From the NCBI GenBank assembly GCA_913060975.1, contig CAJXVC010000007.1:124001-188000 (forward strand): a stretch of 64,000 nucleotides of DNA, read 5' to 3'. Numbering within the stretch: the stretch's first letter is position 1; each line of letters begins with the position of its first letter. A model generated the notes under the pieces. It was not told the DNA's origin and ran no database searches. It saw nothing but the letters and a program-made list of their open reading frames with translations. Position numbers and translations under genes: made by a program. This document shows positions 7,752 through 14,978 of this stretch, one piece after another. The stretch comes from an uncultured Gammaproteobacteria bacterium (GTDB lineage: Bacteria > Pseudomonadota > Gammaproteobacteria > Pseudomonadales > Pseudohongiellaceae).

Positions 7752-7779
7752 CTGCCAAGATTTTGGCAGATGCTGCCAA
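7752..7779. promoter_or_regulatory. probable operator of CTGCCAA/TTGGCAG repeats
   Basis: Three copies of the same heptamer occur in alternating orientation: CTGCCAA (7752-7758), TTGGCAG (7763-7769) and CTGCCAA (7773-7779). They lie upstream of the NmrA-like gene and immediately after the end of the AraC-type regulator gene. This is a plausible binding site for that regulator. No convincing -35/-10 pair could be fixed. Confidence 0.45.
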
Positions 7780-7789
7780 TTATTGTGGA

Positions 7790-8797
7790 TTATTGGCCTT
7801 GGGCTGACAGGCGGAATGAGCGCGGAGTTTGACCGGCCCAACGCTTAAACGCGCGATTAAATGAGCTTTGTTCAGAAAACCCTGTGAGAAAGGCTATGTC
7901 TGACAAAGAATGGTTGCTGCTGGCAAGAAGACGTTCGGCAAGCTCTCTTCTTGCGTCATCAACCAAGGCTTGGAATGAGTGCCCCTGATCTGACAGTCGT
8001 CGCTGCAATGTGCGGCCACTCATTGCCAGTTTGTTGGCTATATCCGATATGGTTGGTAGACCTTCACTTAGTGCGTGGGATATTTGAATTTTGACCCGCT
8101 TGCCCAATGCGCTGTCATTTTCGAGTTTCGCCAGCTCTGTTTCAAGGTGAGAATCGAAGAACTTTGCTATTCCTGGATCGCCAAGCTTGGTGGGTAGGGT
8201 CAGGGATTCTTGCGAAATAAGTAATGCATCGCGATCAGATGAAAAATGCACAGGGCAACCAAAAAACCTTTCGTGGTCGCTTACTATTTTGGGCGCAGCA
8301 TGCTTGAAATAGGCACCCAATAGCTTGATTGGTTCATCAATAACTTCTTGCGCAATAGTGAGCATGCTCGCGAGTGTCGCTTCGTTGGACAGTCTTAGGC
8401 CTGTTATTCTTTTGCCTTTGCGATTCAGATTGGCAAAAGCTCCACCCTTAGCAGTCTCAACTGTGTGTGTAGCAACACTCGTGAGTACTCTTGAATAGCG
8501 TTCTGCCCGGTTCAGAGAACCCCTCAGTGTGGCGGCGGACTTCCATGCCAGACCGAATGCCCCGTAATCATCACAGCGCATTGCATTTCCGGCCCTAAGC
8601 GGCAATGTATGGCCAGTTTCTTCGGCATCAGCGATTCTTTCCAAAAACAGATAATAGTCTTCATCAGTTATCATTTTGGATGGATCGGCAGGCAGTTCTG
8701 GATTAATACCAATCGAGTCAAGCAGCGCGCCTGTATCAACGCTCTGACTGGCGATACCAGCGACCTTGTGCGCAAAAAGTGAAGTTATCTGGCCCAT
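7790..8797 (-). CDS. AraC-family transcriptional regulator
   Basis: 335 residues. The N-terminal part (about 15-200) resembles the arabinose-binding-like domain of the OruR/ArgR-type AraC subfamily (DYGAFGLAWKSAATLRG near residue 75). The C-terminal 100 residues hold two helix-turn-helix motifs (ISDIANKLAMSGRTLQRRL and LSDIAFLTGFSEQSSFNRAF) and end with FKRWAGQTPRSFR. It most likely controls the cluster encoded just downstream on the same strand, where a repeated heptamer lies. The inducer is unknown. Confidence 0.88.
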   Translation of the reverse strand: MGQITSLFAHKVAGIASQSVDTGALLDSIGINPELPADPSKMITDEDYYLFLERIADAEETGHTLPLRAGNAMRCDDYGAFGLAWKSAATLRGSLNRAERYSRVLTSVATHTVETAKGGAFANLNRKGKRITGLRLSNEATLASMLTIAQEVIDEPIKLLGAYFKHAAPKIVSDHERFFGCPVHFSSDRDALLISQESLTLPTKLGDPGIAKFFDSHLETELAKLENDSALGKRVKIQISHALSEGLPTISDIANKLAMSGRTLQRRLSDQGHSFQALVDDARRELAERLLASSNHSLSDIAFLTGFSEQSSFNRAFKRWAGQTPRSFRLSAQGQ

Positions 8798-9063
8798 AGT
8801 TTGCGAATTTATTTGATTGTGAGTCGTTTGGTAATTCTACGGCGAAGTGCCGTGCTTTGGTTTACGGAAATCCGATTCCAGGATTGAGAATATGACAACT
8901 GTAATAGCGACTGAATGTAATGACAAGAAGCTGGATGGCAAGGAAATAATCAGGGCTTTGTCGTTAAGGGCGTAGATTGTCGGAAATGCGCAAAAGTCGA
9001 AAAGTACACAAGCTATGAATTCGAAAGTTGCGCGCCAGGTTGCGAATCATCACCAGAGGATTT

Positions 9064-9972
9064 TCAATCTGTTGTTACAAAATCGGCGAACTCTGCTTGA
9101 AGAAATTCCTGCAGTGCTACGATGGGAGCCGCAAATCCACTTTTTCGCGGCATCATAAGGCTGAGAGTGGCTTGGCCTGCATGCCACTCGGGTAGTACTT
9201 TGACCAACTTGCCTGATGACAACTCATCGCTGCAAGTGTAGGCGGGTAGAGCAACAATGCCGAGGCCTGTACCAGCGGCTTCTTTCAGAGTGACCATGTC
9301 GTCGCTCTTTAGTCTCGGTGCAATCTGTATGTTTTTCTTAGCCCCCGATTTGTGCTCTAAGCGCCAATGATCTGCAGGTGCCTGCCAGCCAAGCGAGAGT
9401 GTTTGATGGGATGTGAGATCTTCAGGGCTTGTGATTTCATCGATCGGGTAGTCAGGTGCAGCAAACAAGTTCCACTCAACCACAGCCAAAGATCTCTGTA
9501 TCAATGTTGAATCAGGCAGTGGGTCTGAATGTCCGCGGATGGACATATCAACACCTGAAGCGATTAAATCGATATTTTGATTAGTCACTTGTTGTAAAAC
9601 TGTGATCTGCGGGTTGTCAGTCATGAAGCGCGCAATAAGCTCTTTCAATGCGAACTGTGCAACGCCCACTGAGCAGCTTAATGAAACCTGCCCGGATAGT
9701 GTGTTCTTTTTCCGTTTTAGCTCTGCCTCAGCGAGTTCTGCCTGGTCGATCACTGCGCGTGCTCGTTGGTAGAACGCTGTGCCGAATTCGGTGATTTTTG
9801 ACTGACGAGTTGTGCGCTGGATGAGAGTCGTATCCAGGCGCTTCTCTAGCTGTACGATGTGTCTGCTCAAGCGTGATTTTGGAATCCCGAGGGATTCTGA
9901 AGCACGAGTAAACCCGCCTTTTTCAACAACATGCACGAAATAGTAATAGTCGTTCAGATCGACCGATGGCAT
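9064..9972 (-). CDS. LysR-family transcriptional regulator
   Basis: 302 residues with the N-terminal winged helix-turn-helix (FVHVVEKGGFTRASESLGI, then PKSRLSRHIVQLEKRL), a linker helix, and a periplasmic-binding-like effector domain from about residue 90. It is divergent from the pirin/isochorismatase pair with a 120-base shared promoter region, the usual arrangement for a LysR regulator and its target. The E. coli yhaJ (LysR)/yhaK (pirin) arrangement is similar, but orthology is not claimed. Confidence 0.9.
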   Translation of the reverse strand: MPSVDLNDYYYFVHVVEKGGFTRASESLGIPKSRLSRHIVQLEKRLDTTLIQRTTRQSKITEFGTAFYQRARAVIDQAELAEAELKRKKNTLSGQVSLSCSVGVAQFALKELIARFMTDNPQITVLQQVTNQNIDLIASGVDMSIRGHSDPLPDSTLIQRSLAVVEWNLFAAPDYPIDEITSPEDLTSHQTLSLGWQAPADHWRLEHKSGAKKNIQIAPRLKSDDMVTLKEAAGTGLGIVALPAYTCSDELSSGKLVKVLPEWHAGQATLSLMMPRKSGFAAPIVALQEFLQAEFADFVTTD

Positions 9973-10000
9973 GGAAATCCGCCTCTATTGTTCTGTAAAT

Positions 10001-10014
10001 GGAATTGTAATTCC
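10001..10014. promoter_or_regulatory. inverted repeat between LysR and pirin genes
   Basis: GGAATT-GT-AATTCC lies in the 120-base divergent promoter region, 29 bases from the LysR start. It is AT-rich and dyadic, as expected for a LysR-type operator. Assignment rests on position and symmetry only. Confidence 0.35.
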
Positions 10015-10092
10015 TGTTTATGTCTATATACCTGCCTACTGTCTCATATTTATAGTTAATCCCACTCAGTTAAGCAATAGGAGATAGGAACA

Positions 10093-10998
10093 ATGAATGC
10101 AATCAACTCAGGCATTGGTAGGTCACAAGGCTACACGTCGAACCATATGACCTTTATATCTGAGCCTGTAAGTGGCGCTGACCTTGTCGTTGGCAGTGGT
10201 TTCACGGCGGAGAGCTTTCGCGCAAAAGATATTGGAGAGGTCATGGATCCTCTCGTTATGGTTGATCACTATGTGATGACGGAACCCACGTTTGGCACAC
10301 ACCCTCATGCAGGGATGTCCGCAGTGTCGCTGCTATTTGAGGATAGTGACGGTTTTTTTCACAATCGAGATTCATTGGGAAATGACTTCGATCTGCAAGC
10401 CGGAGATTTGTACTGGCTCAGAGCCGGTAGTGGTGCGGTTCATGATGAATCCCCCCGACCCAATGCGCGCATCCACGGATTGCAAGTATTCGTGAATGTG
10501 CCTCAAACCAAACGATTCGAATCACCTGATTCACTCCTTGTCCGTTCAGAAGATATGCCTGTGATAAATGGCGCAGACTATCGTGTGAAGATCGCGTTGG
10601 GTGAGTCGAATGGTGTTCGCGGCGCCGCCTCTCCATCGACTGGACTCACTATTCTGGATGGGACGATCCAGTCAGGTGGTCACTTCGCACATTGCTCAAA
10701 CGCCAAGCGAGGCATCTGGATTCAATCCGTCAAGGGAAGCTTGGATATCGTGGTTGGTACAACTATGAGGCACTTGGTTTCTGGTCAAGCTGTTGCAATT
10801 AAAACTGACGGCATGACAGAAATCAGTATCAGGAACACCTCGGATGAGCCTGGTCATTTTGCATTGTTCGATGGAGCGCAGATAGGTGAAACCTATATTC
10901 AGGAGGGTCCTTTTGTTATGGGGTCAAGAAAGCAAATTGCGGAAATCAAAGCGGCTTATGAAGCTGGTCAACTAGGCAATATTCCAGGCAATTATTGA
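10093..10998 (+). CDS. pirin family protein
   Basis: 301 residues, a two-domain cupin. The N-terminal domain keeps the pirin metal ligands: the His pair in GTHPHAGMS (near residue 69) and the His and Glu of GAVHDE (near residue 115). The motif FFHNRDSLGN between them is also typical. Pirins bind Fe and some oxidise quercetin-like flavonols or act as redox-sensitive cofactors; the substrate is not evident here. It is preceded by TAGGAGATAGG and followed after 31 bases by an isochorismatase-fold gene, so the two form an operon probably under the divergent LysR protein. Confidence 0.9.
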   Translation: MNAINSGIGRSQGYTSNHMTFISEPVSGADLVVGSGFTAESFRAKDIGEVMDPLVMVDHYVMTEPTFGTHPHAGMSAVSLLFEDSDGFFHNRDSLGNDFDLQAGDLYWLRAGSGAVHDESPRPNARIHGLQVFVNVPQTKRFESPDSLLVRSEDMPVINGADYRVKIALGESNGVRGAASPSTGLTILDGTIQSGGHFAHCSNAKRGIWIQSVKGSLDIVVGTTMRHLVSGQAVAIKTDGMTEISIRNTSDEPGHFALFDGAQIGETYIQEGPFVMGSRKQIAEIKAAYEAGQLGNIPGNY

Positions 10999-11029
10999 AC
11001 GAAACCACACTAATTTAAAGGAGACAGTT

Positions 11030-11653
11030 ATGAACGAATATTTTCACAATCCACAGCCATTAAATTCTGAGAACGCAGCAGTGGTTCTTGTCGATCATCA
11101 GGTAGGATTGATGACAGGAGTTCGCGATTATTCAATCGCTGAACTCAAGCACAACGTTGTGGGTTTGGTCAAAGCAGCACAAGCACTCAACCTCCCTATC
11201 GTGACTACGACCACATCCGCAGAAACCCTTTGGGGGCCGGCTTTTCCAGAGTTGCAAGAAGCGCTTCCCGGACAGAGCTTCATAGATCGAACAACTGTGA
11301 ATGCCTGGGATGATCCGCGCGTGGAGGCCGCTATCCGGGCAACCGGCCGCAAGAAACTGATCTTTGCCGGGGTTTCTCTGGAAGTCTGTGCGGCGTTTCC
11401 TGCAATGCGCGCGGTAAGAGAAGGCTTTGATGCTTATGTGGCGGTAGACGCAAGTGGGACATTTAACATGACAAAACGAGAGACCGGTATCATCAGGTTG
11501 ACGCAAAGTGGTGTCGTTACTGCGGATGCATCCAGTCTGATTGTTGAAATCCTGGGCGACAACGCCTCGCCCAAAGCGCAAGAGGTATACACGGCTCTTG
11601 GCATGGACTGGGCAACTTTGGTCGGCCAAGTTCGTGCGAGTGCAGCTGCTTAA
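11030..11653 (+). CDS. isochorismatase-family (YcaC-like) cysteine hydrolase
   Basis: 207 residues. The catalytic Asp lies in VVLVDHQVGLM (near residue 22) and the nucleophile Cys in FAGVSLEVCAAF (near residue 120), with the following AVREGFDAYVAVDASG. This matches the YcaC-like branch of the isochorismatase superfamily (amide or nitrile-like C-N hydrolases). The exact substrate is unknown. It has a clear AAAGGAGA ribosome binding site and sits in an operon with the pirin gene, where such hydrolases are frequent companions. Confidence 0.88.
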   Translation: MNEYFHNPQPLNSENAAVVLVDHQVGLMTGVRDYSIAELKHNVVGLVKAAQALNLPIVTTTTSAETLWGPAFPELQEALPGQSFIDRTTVNAWDDPRVEAAIRATGRKKLIFAGVSLEVCAAFPAMRAVREGFDAYVAVDASGTFNMTKRETGIIRLTQSGVVTADASSLIVEILGDNASPKAQEVYTALGMDWATLVGQVRASAAA

Positions 11654-11659
11654 AACGAA

Positions 11660-11719
11660 GGGGGCAATGTAACTTCATTACTGAATGAAAGAGGTTGGAC
11701 GTCAAAGTACTTTGCCCCC
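11660..11719. repeat. 60-bp inverted-repeat element after the isochorismatase gene
   Basis: GGGGGCAA (11660-11667) is inverted at TTGCCCCC (11712-11719), and an inner hairpin TTCATT-ACTG-AATGAA sits near its left arm. It lies 6 bases past the stop codon. It may act as a transcription terminator without a classical T-run, or be a small palindromic repeat. Confidence 0.35.
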
Positions 11720-11831
11720 GGTCGTTGTCCTAACCCTTTTGGTGTTGTCTCGCTACTCAAAAACTTGTACTGATTTTAAATTGCTACGACTTCAGTGCTT
11801 ATAGAAGAGTAGTTTACGATCGAGGGTAAGA

Positions 11832-12115
11832 AACAAATTGGGTAACAAATAACAAATTGGGTCAGAGTAAACATACAGTGGTTTGTAAGTGAGTATAGAG
11901 ATGGGGCTCGGGGCGGACCAACTTGTGAGAGCAAGTTAGGACAGCCGAAGGCTGGGCGTAGCCCGAGTCCAGAATGGACGAGTCAATGATCCAAATAGTC
12001 AGTGAATAGATTGACTTGATCGGTACATGCACTTCGATGTGATCCAGCAACAGATATACTCAAACATCGAAGCTGTCAACGCGTTAAAACGTGCTGGTGA
12101 GCTAAGGGAGTTTAT
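11832..12115. repeat. repeat cluster, locus B (includes 92-bp hairpin-rich copy at 11905-11996)
   Basis: The gap 11654-12115 holds no gene. AACAAATTGGGT is repeated directly at 11832 and 11851, and the second copy runs into GGGTCAGAGTAAA (to 11871). That is the inverse of the right end of the tRNA-derived modules. Bases 11905-11996 are the second copy of the 92-bp hairpin element. Bases 12029-12115 are a diverged copy of the segment seen at 4101 and 12774 (CTTCGATG, AGCAACAGATAT, AAGGGAGTT). Confidence 0.6.
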
Positions 12116-12631
12116 CTAGTTTTTGTTCATCTTGGGCAAGTGCAATGCCCATGCGGAAATCAAGACCAGCAGAGGCAAGGACAGGGTAACGAGCAGCGCT
12201 TCAACCATAGAGAAGCCAAAGAGCATTTCAGGAGATTGACCACACATTCCCTGTGCTTCAAACAAGAAAGGTATCCACTGATCCAGAGGCATGAACTGAG
12301 GAAAACCAGCTCCCATACTGCAACTGGAAATAACCGTGCCTTGCTCAACACCGTACGCGTAGTAAGTGGTATAGAGCGCCCCGGCCATCATGCTGATTGT
12401 CAGAGTCAGAGCCATCCAGCGCCACCAGAAGTCTTTTGCCTTGATCAGCCCCAGCAGTGCGAAGATGATGGCGCCGGCCACCCAGGCCCGCACTTGAACG
12501 CATAGCGCGCAGGGATACCACATTCCTGGACCATACTGGTAAAACAATGCGATACCTTCCATCAGCAGCAGGTAAAACAGGCCGGTGAGCCAGAAATAAG
12601 GGGTTTCGGCAAATTTGTAGAGCTTGTTCAC
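12116..12631 (-). CDS. dsbB: DsbB-like disulfide bond formation protein
   Basis: 171 residues with four predicted membrane segments. The first periplasmic loop carries a CxxC (PCALCVQVR, near residue 41), the quinone-linked pair of DsbB. The second loop holds two further Cys (SSCSMG near residue 104 and GMCGQS near residue 130). This is the cysteine layout of inner-membrane DsbB, which reoxidises DsbA. It may also be one of the DsbB paralogues with a dedicated partner. The protein could support the many Cys pairs of the MSHA pilins and MshQ encoded later, but that link is inference. Repeats flank it on both sides. Confidence 0.82.
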   Translation of the reverse strand: MNKLYKFAETPYFWLTGLFYLLLMEGIALFYQYGPGMWYPCALCVQVRAWVAGAIIFALLGLIKAKDFWWRWMALTLTISMMAGALYTTYYAYGVEQGTVISSCSMGAGFPQFMPLDQWIPFLFEAQGMCGQSPEMLFGFSMVEALLVTLSLPLLVLISAWALHLPKMNKN

Positions 12632-12773
12632 AGGGTCAGTCCTTCAGGCTTGGCAATGACAATTCAATAGATAGGACATTCTAACGGATTTTTTGGAAAA
12701 ATAAGTGTGGTCTTGCCCATTTGTTGGGGCTGACCAGTTAACCGGGTTAAAGGGTGCAGATTGCTTTGATTCT

Positions 12774-13040
12774 CCTTCGATTGAGTCTGGCAACAGATAT
12801 GCTCGAGCATCGGCGTTGTCAAAGCGCCGGATCTGGTGTCAGTAAGAAAGGGGAGTTCCCTGCGGGCTTCGCACTGGCGCGCTCGATGCTGATTGCTTCG
12901 CAATCGGTCGAACCACATCGGTGGTTCTCATCCAACCCCTGAACTCCAAACTCAAAAAAGCCCCGCTGAAACTGGTGCAGTTGTTTGGGTAGGAGATGGC
13001 GGCTCGGGGCGGAAGAATCCAAACAGGCTTAGGCCTGTTT
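12774..13040. repeat. tRNA-Phe flank repeat, locus C (first tandem copy)
   Basis: Bases 12858-12971 repeat 13044-13157 with 4 mismatches in 114. The copy includes the 3' arm and A-run of the tRNA terminator, but the opposite arm is lost, so the copied terminator is broken. TGGCGGCTCGGGGCGGA (12997-13013) then resembles the tRNA-Phe 3' end (13175-13191). A perfect hairpin AAACAGGC-TTAG-GCCTGTTT (13021-13040) follows. The upstream part (12774-12919) is also found at 4101-4247. No gene is visible in 12632-13174. Confidence 0.7.
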
Positions 13041-13043
13041 GCC

Positions 13044-13157
13044 CCCTGCGGGCTTCGCGCTGGCGCGCTCGTTGCTGATTGCTTCGCAATCGGTCGAACC
13101 ACATCGGTGATTCTCATCCAACCCCTGAACTCCAAACACAAAAAAGCCCCGCTGAAA
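13044..13157. repeat. tRNA-Phe flank repeat, second tandem copy
   Basis: This is the tRNA-proximal copy of the 114-bp repeat. It begins CCCTGCGGGCTTCGC and ends within the tRNA terminator. It is probably the parental copy because its terminator hairpin is intact. Confidence 0.7.
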
Positions 13158-13164
13158 GCGAGGC
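13140..13164 (-). terminator. rho-independent terminator of tRNA-Phe
   Basis: Read on the minus strand, GCCTCGC-TTTCA-GCGGGGC forms a 7-bp stem with one G-U pair, followed directly by six T. It lies 10 bases after the tRNA CCA end. Confidence 0.85.
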
Positions 13165-13174
13165 TGTTTGTGTA

Positions 13175-13250
<76 letters not shown>

Positions 13251-13320
13251 ATTTATAGCTACTGCGCTTGCGGATACTTCGTTAAATGCCAATATCTCGC
13301 TTAGTCACTTACTAATGTAA

Positions 13321-13428
13321 GCTCCTTCGCTCGATTTGGCATTTGCCTCGTCTCCGCTGCGCTCGTGACGCTCTAAATCGTCACTGGAGAAATTCAGTCT
13401 TGCCTCGTCTCTCCTTCGCTCGCGACGC
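13321..13428. repeat. short imperfect repeats between yggX and tRNA-Phe
   Basis: TTGCCTCGTCTCCGCTGCGCTCGTGACGC-like sequence at 13343-13371 recurs at 13400-13428, and a shorter relative (CTCCTTCGCTCG) lies at 13322. The gap 13251-13562 holds no recognisable gene. It should contain the tRNA promoter on the minus strand, but I could not fix one. Confidence 0.4.
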
Positions 13429-13562
13429 CCAAAAACAAGTTGTGATTGGGCGACTGAAGCCATTTTCGTTTGGTTAAGAGAGGCCAGAATAGAGCGGTGG
13501 CCTGCCAAACGAGCCGCGTATTAAACCTGTACGGCCTTTATTAGTCAAGAAATGCGAGTGAA

Positions 13563-13835
13563 TTACTCCTCTGGCGGGACGTAGCCTTCGGCCTTGTCGA
13601 ATTCCTCGTTATTGAAGAACTTGTCCATCTCTTCCAGCAGGTACTTTCGGGCGTCGGGGTCCATCATGTTGAGCTGCTTTTCATTGATCAGCATGGTCTG
13701 CTGCTTCTGCCATTCCTGCCAGGCTTGTTGGGAGACGGATTCGAAGATCTCCTGGCCTTTCTGGCCGGGATAGGGCGGTACTGGCAGGCCGGGGAGTTCT
13801 TTGTTGTATTTCTTGCAATGCACCATGCGGGTCAT
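13563..13835 (-). CDS. yggX: Fe(2+)-trafficking protein YggX
   Basis: 90 residues, the usual YggX length. It starts [17 protein letters not shown] with the conserved Cys, and continues [32 protein letters not shown] and the C-terminal YLLEEMDKF. YggX protects iron-sulfur clusters against oxidation and helps iron movement in the cytosol. It is downstream of mutY, which encodes a 4Fe-4S enzyme; this pairing is common in gammaproteobacteria. Spacing of 40 bases suggests co-transcription. Confidence 0.95.
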   Translation of the reverse strand: MTRMVHCKKYNKELPGLPVPPYPGQKGQEIFESVSQQAWQEWQKQQTMLINEKQLNMMDPDARKYLLEEMDKFFNNEEFDKAEGYVPPEE

Positions 13836-13875
13836 GGCGGGTCCTCGTTGTGTTGCGTTTGAATAGGGTCCGCAG

Positions 13876-14919
13876 TTACTGGCGGTCTTTAAGCTCGGTC
13901 AATAGCTTCTTGACGGGAGCGGCCAGACCAACTTTTACGGAGTGGTCCAGAGGGTACCAGAGCCAGCGATCGGAATCAGCAACCGTCCCGGCTTTACTGG
14001 TGGTTTGCAGCAGAACGGGAGCAATATCCAGATGATAGTGGGAAAAGGTGTGGCGCAGGCCAGGCAAAATCTCTGCTGTCGATGTCTGCACCGTCACGTC
14101 AGGAAAGTGCGGCAAGTCATCGGCGGACTGCCCCTCTGGCAAACTGTAGAGCGAGCCCCAGATACCGGTGGGAGGACGCTTCTCCAGTAATATCTCGCCA
14201 TTGGCGTTGCTGAGAATAAACATGGTGACGGTTTTGACTGGCAAGGTTTTCTTCGGCTTCTTGCCGGGGATGTCGGCGGTCAAGTCTTGAATTCTGGCCT
14301 GACAATGCTTGTTGACCGGGCAGATCGCGCAGGCCGGTTTGCTGCGTGTGCACACCGTTGCACCCAGATCCATCATGGCTTGCGTGTAGTCAGCCACGCG
14401 CTGGTGGGGCGTTAGCTCATCGGCGACTTCCCACAGTTGCTGTTTGATCGCTGTCTTCTCTGGCCAGCCATTTATGGCGTGGTAGCGGGTCAGCACTCGC
14501 TTGACGTTGCCGTCGAGGATCGTGGCCCGTTTGTTGCTGGCCAGGGCGATGATGGCGCCAGCCGTGGAGCGGCCTATGCCGGGCAGGGTTTCCAGTTCGG
14601 TGACGGTGTTGGGGAATTGGCCATCGTGTTGTGTTGCTACCTGCTGCGCTGCCTTGTGCAGGTTGCGGGCGCGGGCGTAATAGCCCAGTCCTGTCCATAG
14701 ATGCAGAACCCGGTCGGTGTCGGCTGCTGCCAGGGATTGCACATCCGGAAACTCTTGCATAAAGCGCTGGTAGTAGGGGATGACGGTGCTGACCTGAGTC
14801 TGCTGTAGCATGATTTCGGAAAGCCAGACCCGGTAGGGCGTGCGGTTCTCCTGCCACGGGAGATTGTGACGGCCGTGTTCGTCAAACCACTTGAGTACTT
14901 GGCGGGCGAAGCGGTTCAT
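13876..14919 (-). CDS. mutY: A/G-specific adenine DNA glycosylase MutY
   Basis: 347 residues. The HhH-GPD glycosylase domain has the catalytic Glu in [10 protein letters not shown] (near residue 34) and the helix-hairpin-helix [12 protein letters not shown] with catalytic Asp in [10 protein letters not shown] (near residue 135). The 4Fe-4S cluster Cys are in [17 protein letters not shown] (near residue 190). The C-terminal NUDIX-like domain recognises 8-oxoG. The enzyme removes adenine mispaired with 8-oxoguanine. It lies between asmA and yggX on the same strand. Confidence 0.96.
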   Translation of the reverse strand: MNRFARQVLKWFDEHGRHNLPWQENRTPYRVWLSEIMLQQTQVSTVIPYYQRFMQEFPDVQSLAAADTDRVLHLWTGLGYYARARNLHKAAQQVATQHDGQFPNTVTELETLPGIGRSTAGAIIALASNKRATILDGNVKRVLTRYHAINGWPEKTAIKQQLWEVADELTPHQRVADYTQAMMDLGATVCTRSKPACAICPVNKHCQARIQDLTADIPGKKPKKTLPVKTVTMFILSNANGEILLEKRPPTGIWGSLYSLPEGQSADDLPHFPDVTVQTSTAEILPGLRHTFSHYHLDIAPVLLQTTSKAGTVADSDRWLWYPLDHSVKVGLAAPVKKLLTELKDRQ

Positions 14920-14978
14920 ACCGTTTTACTGATAGCGATCATGGCTTTTGGCTAGGTGACAGTTGCAGAAACAGGGGC

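Noticed and set aside
7680-7789. Sigma-70 promoter for the NmrA cluster
   Set aside because: TATACA-like sequence exists, but no -35 at the right distance; only the heptamer repeats are reported.
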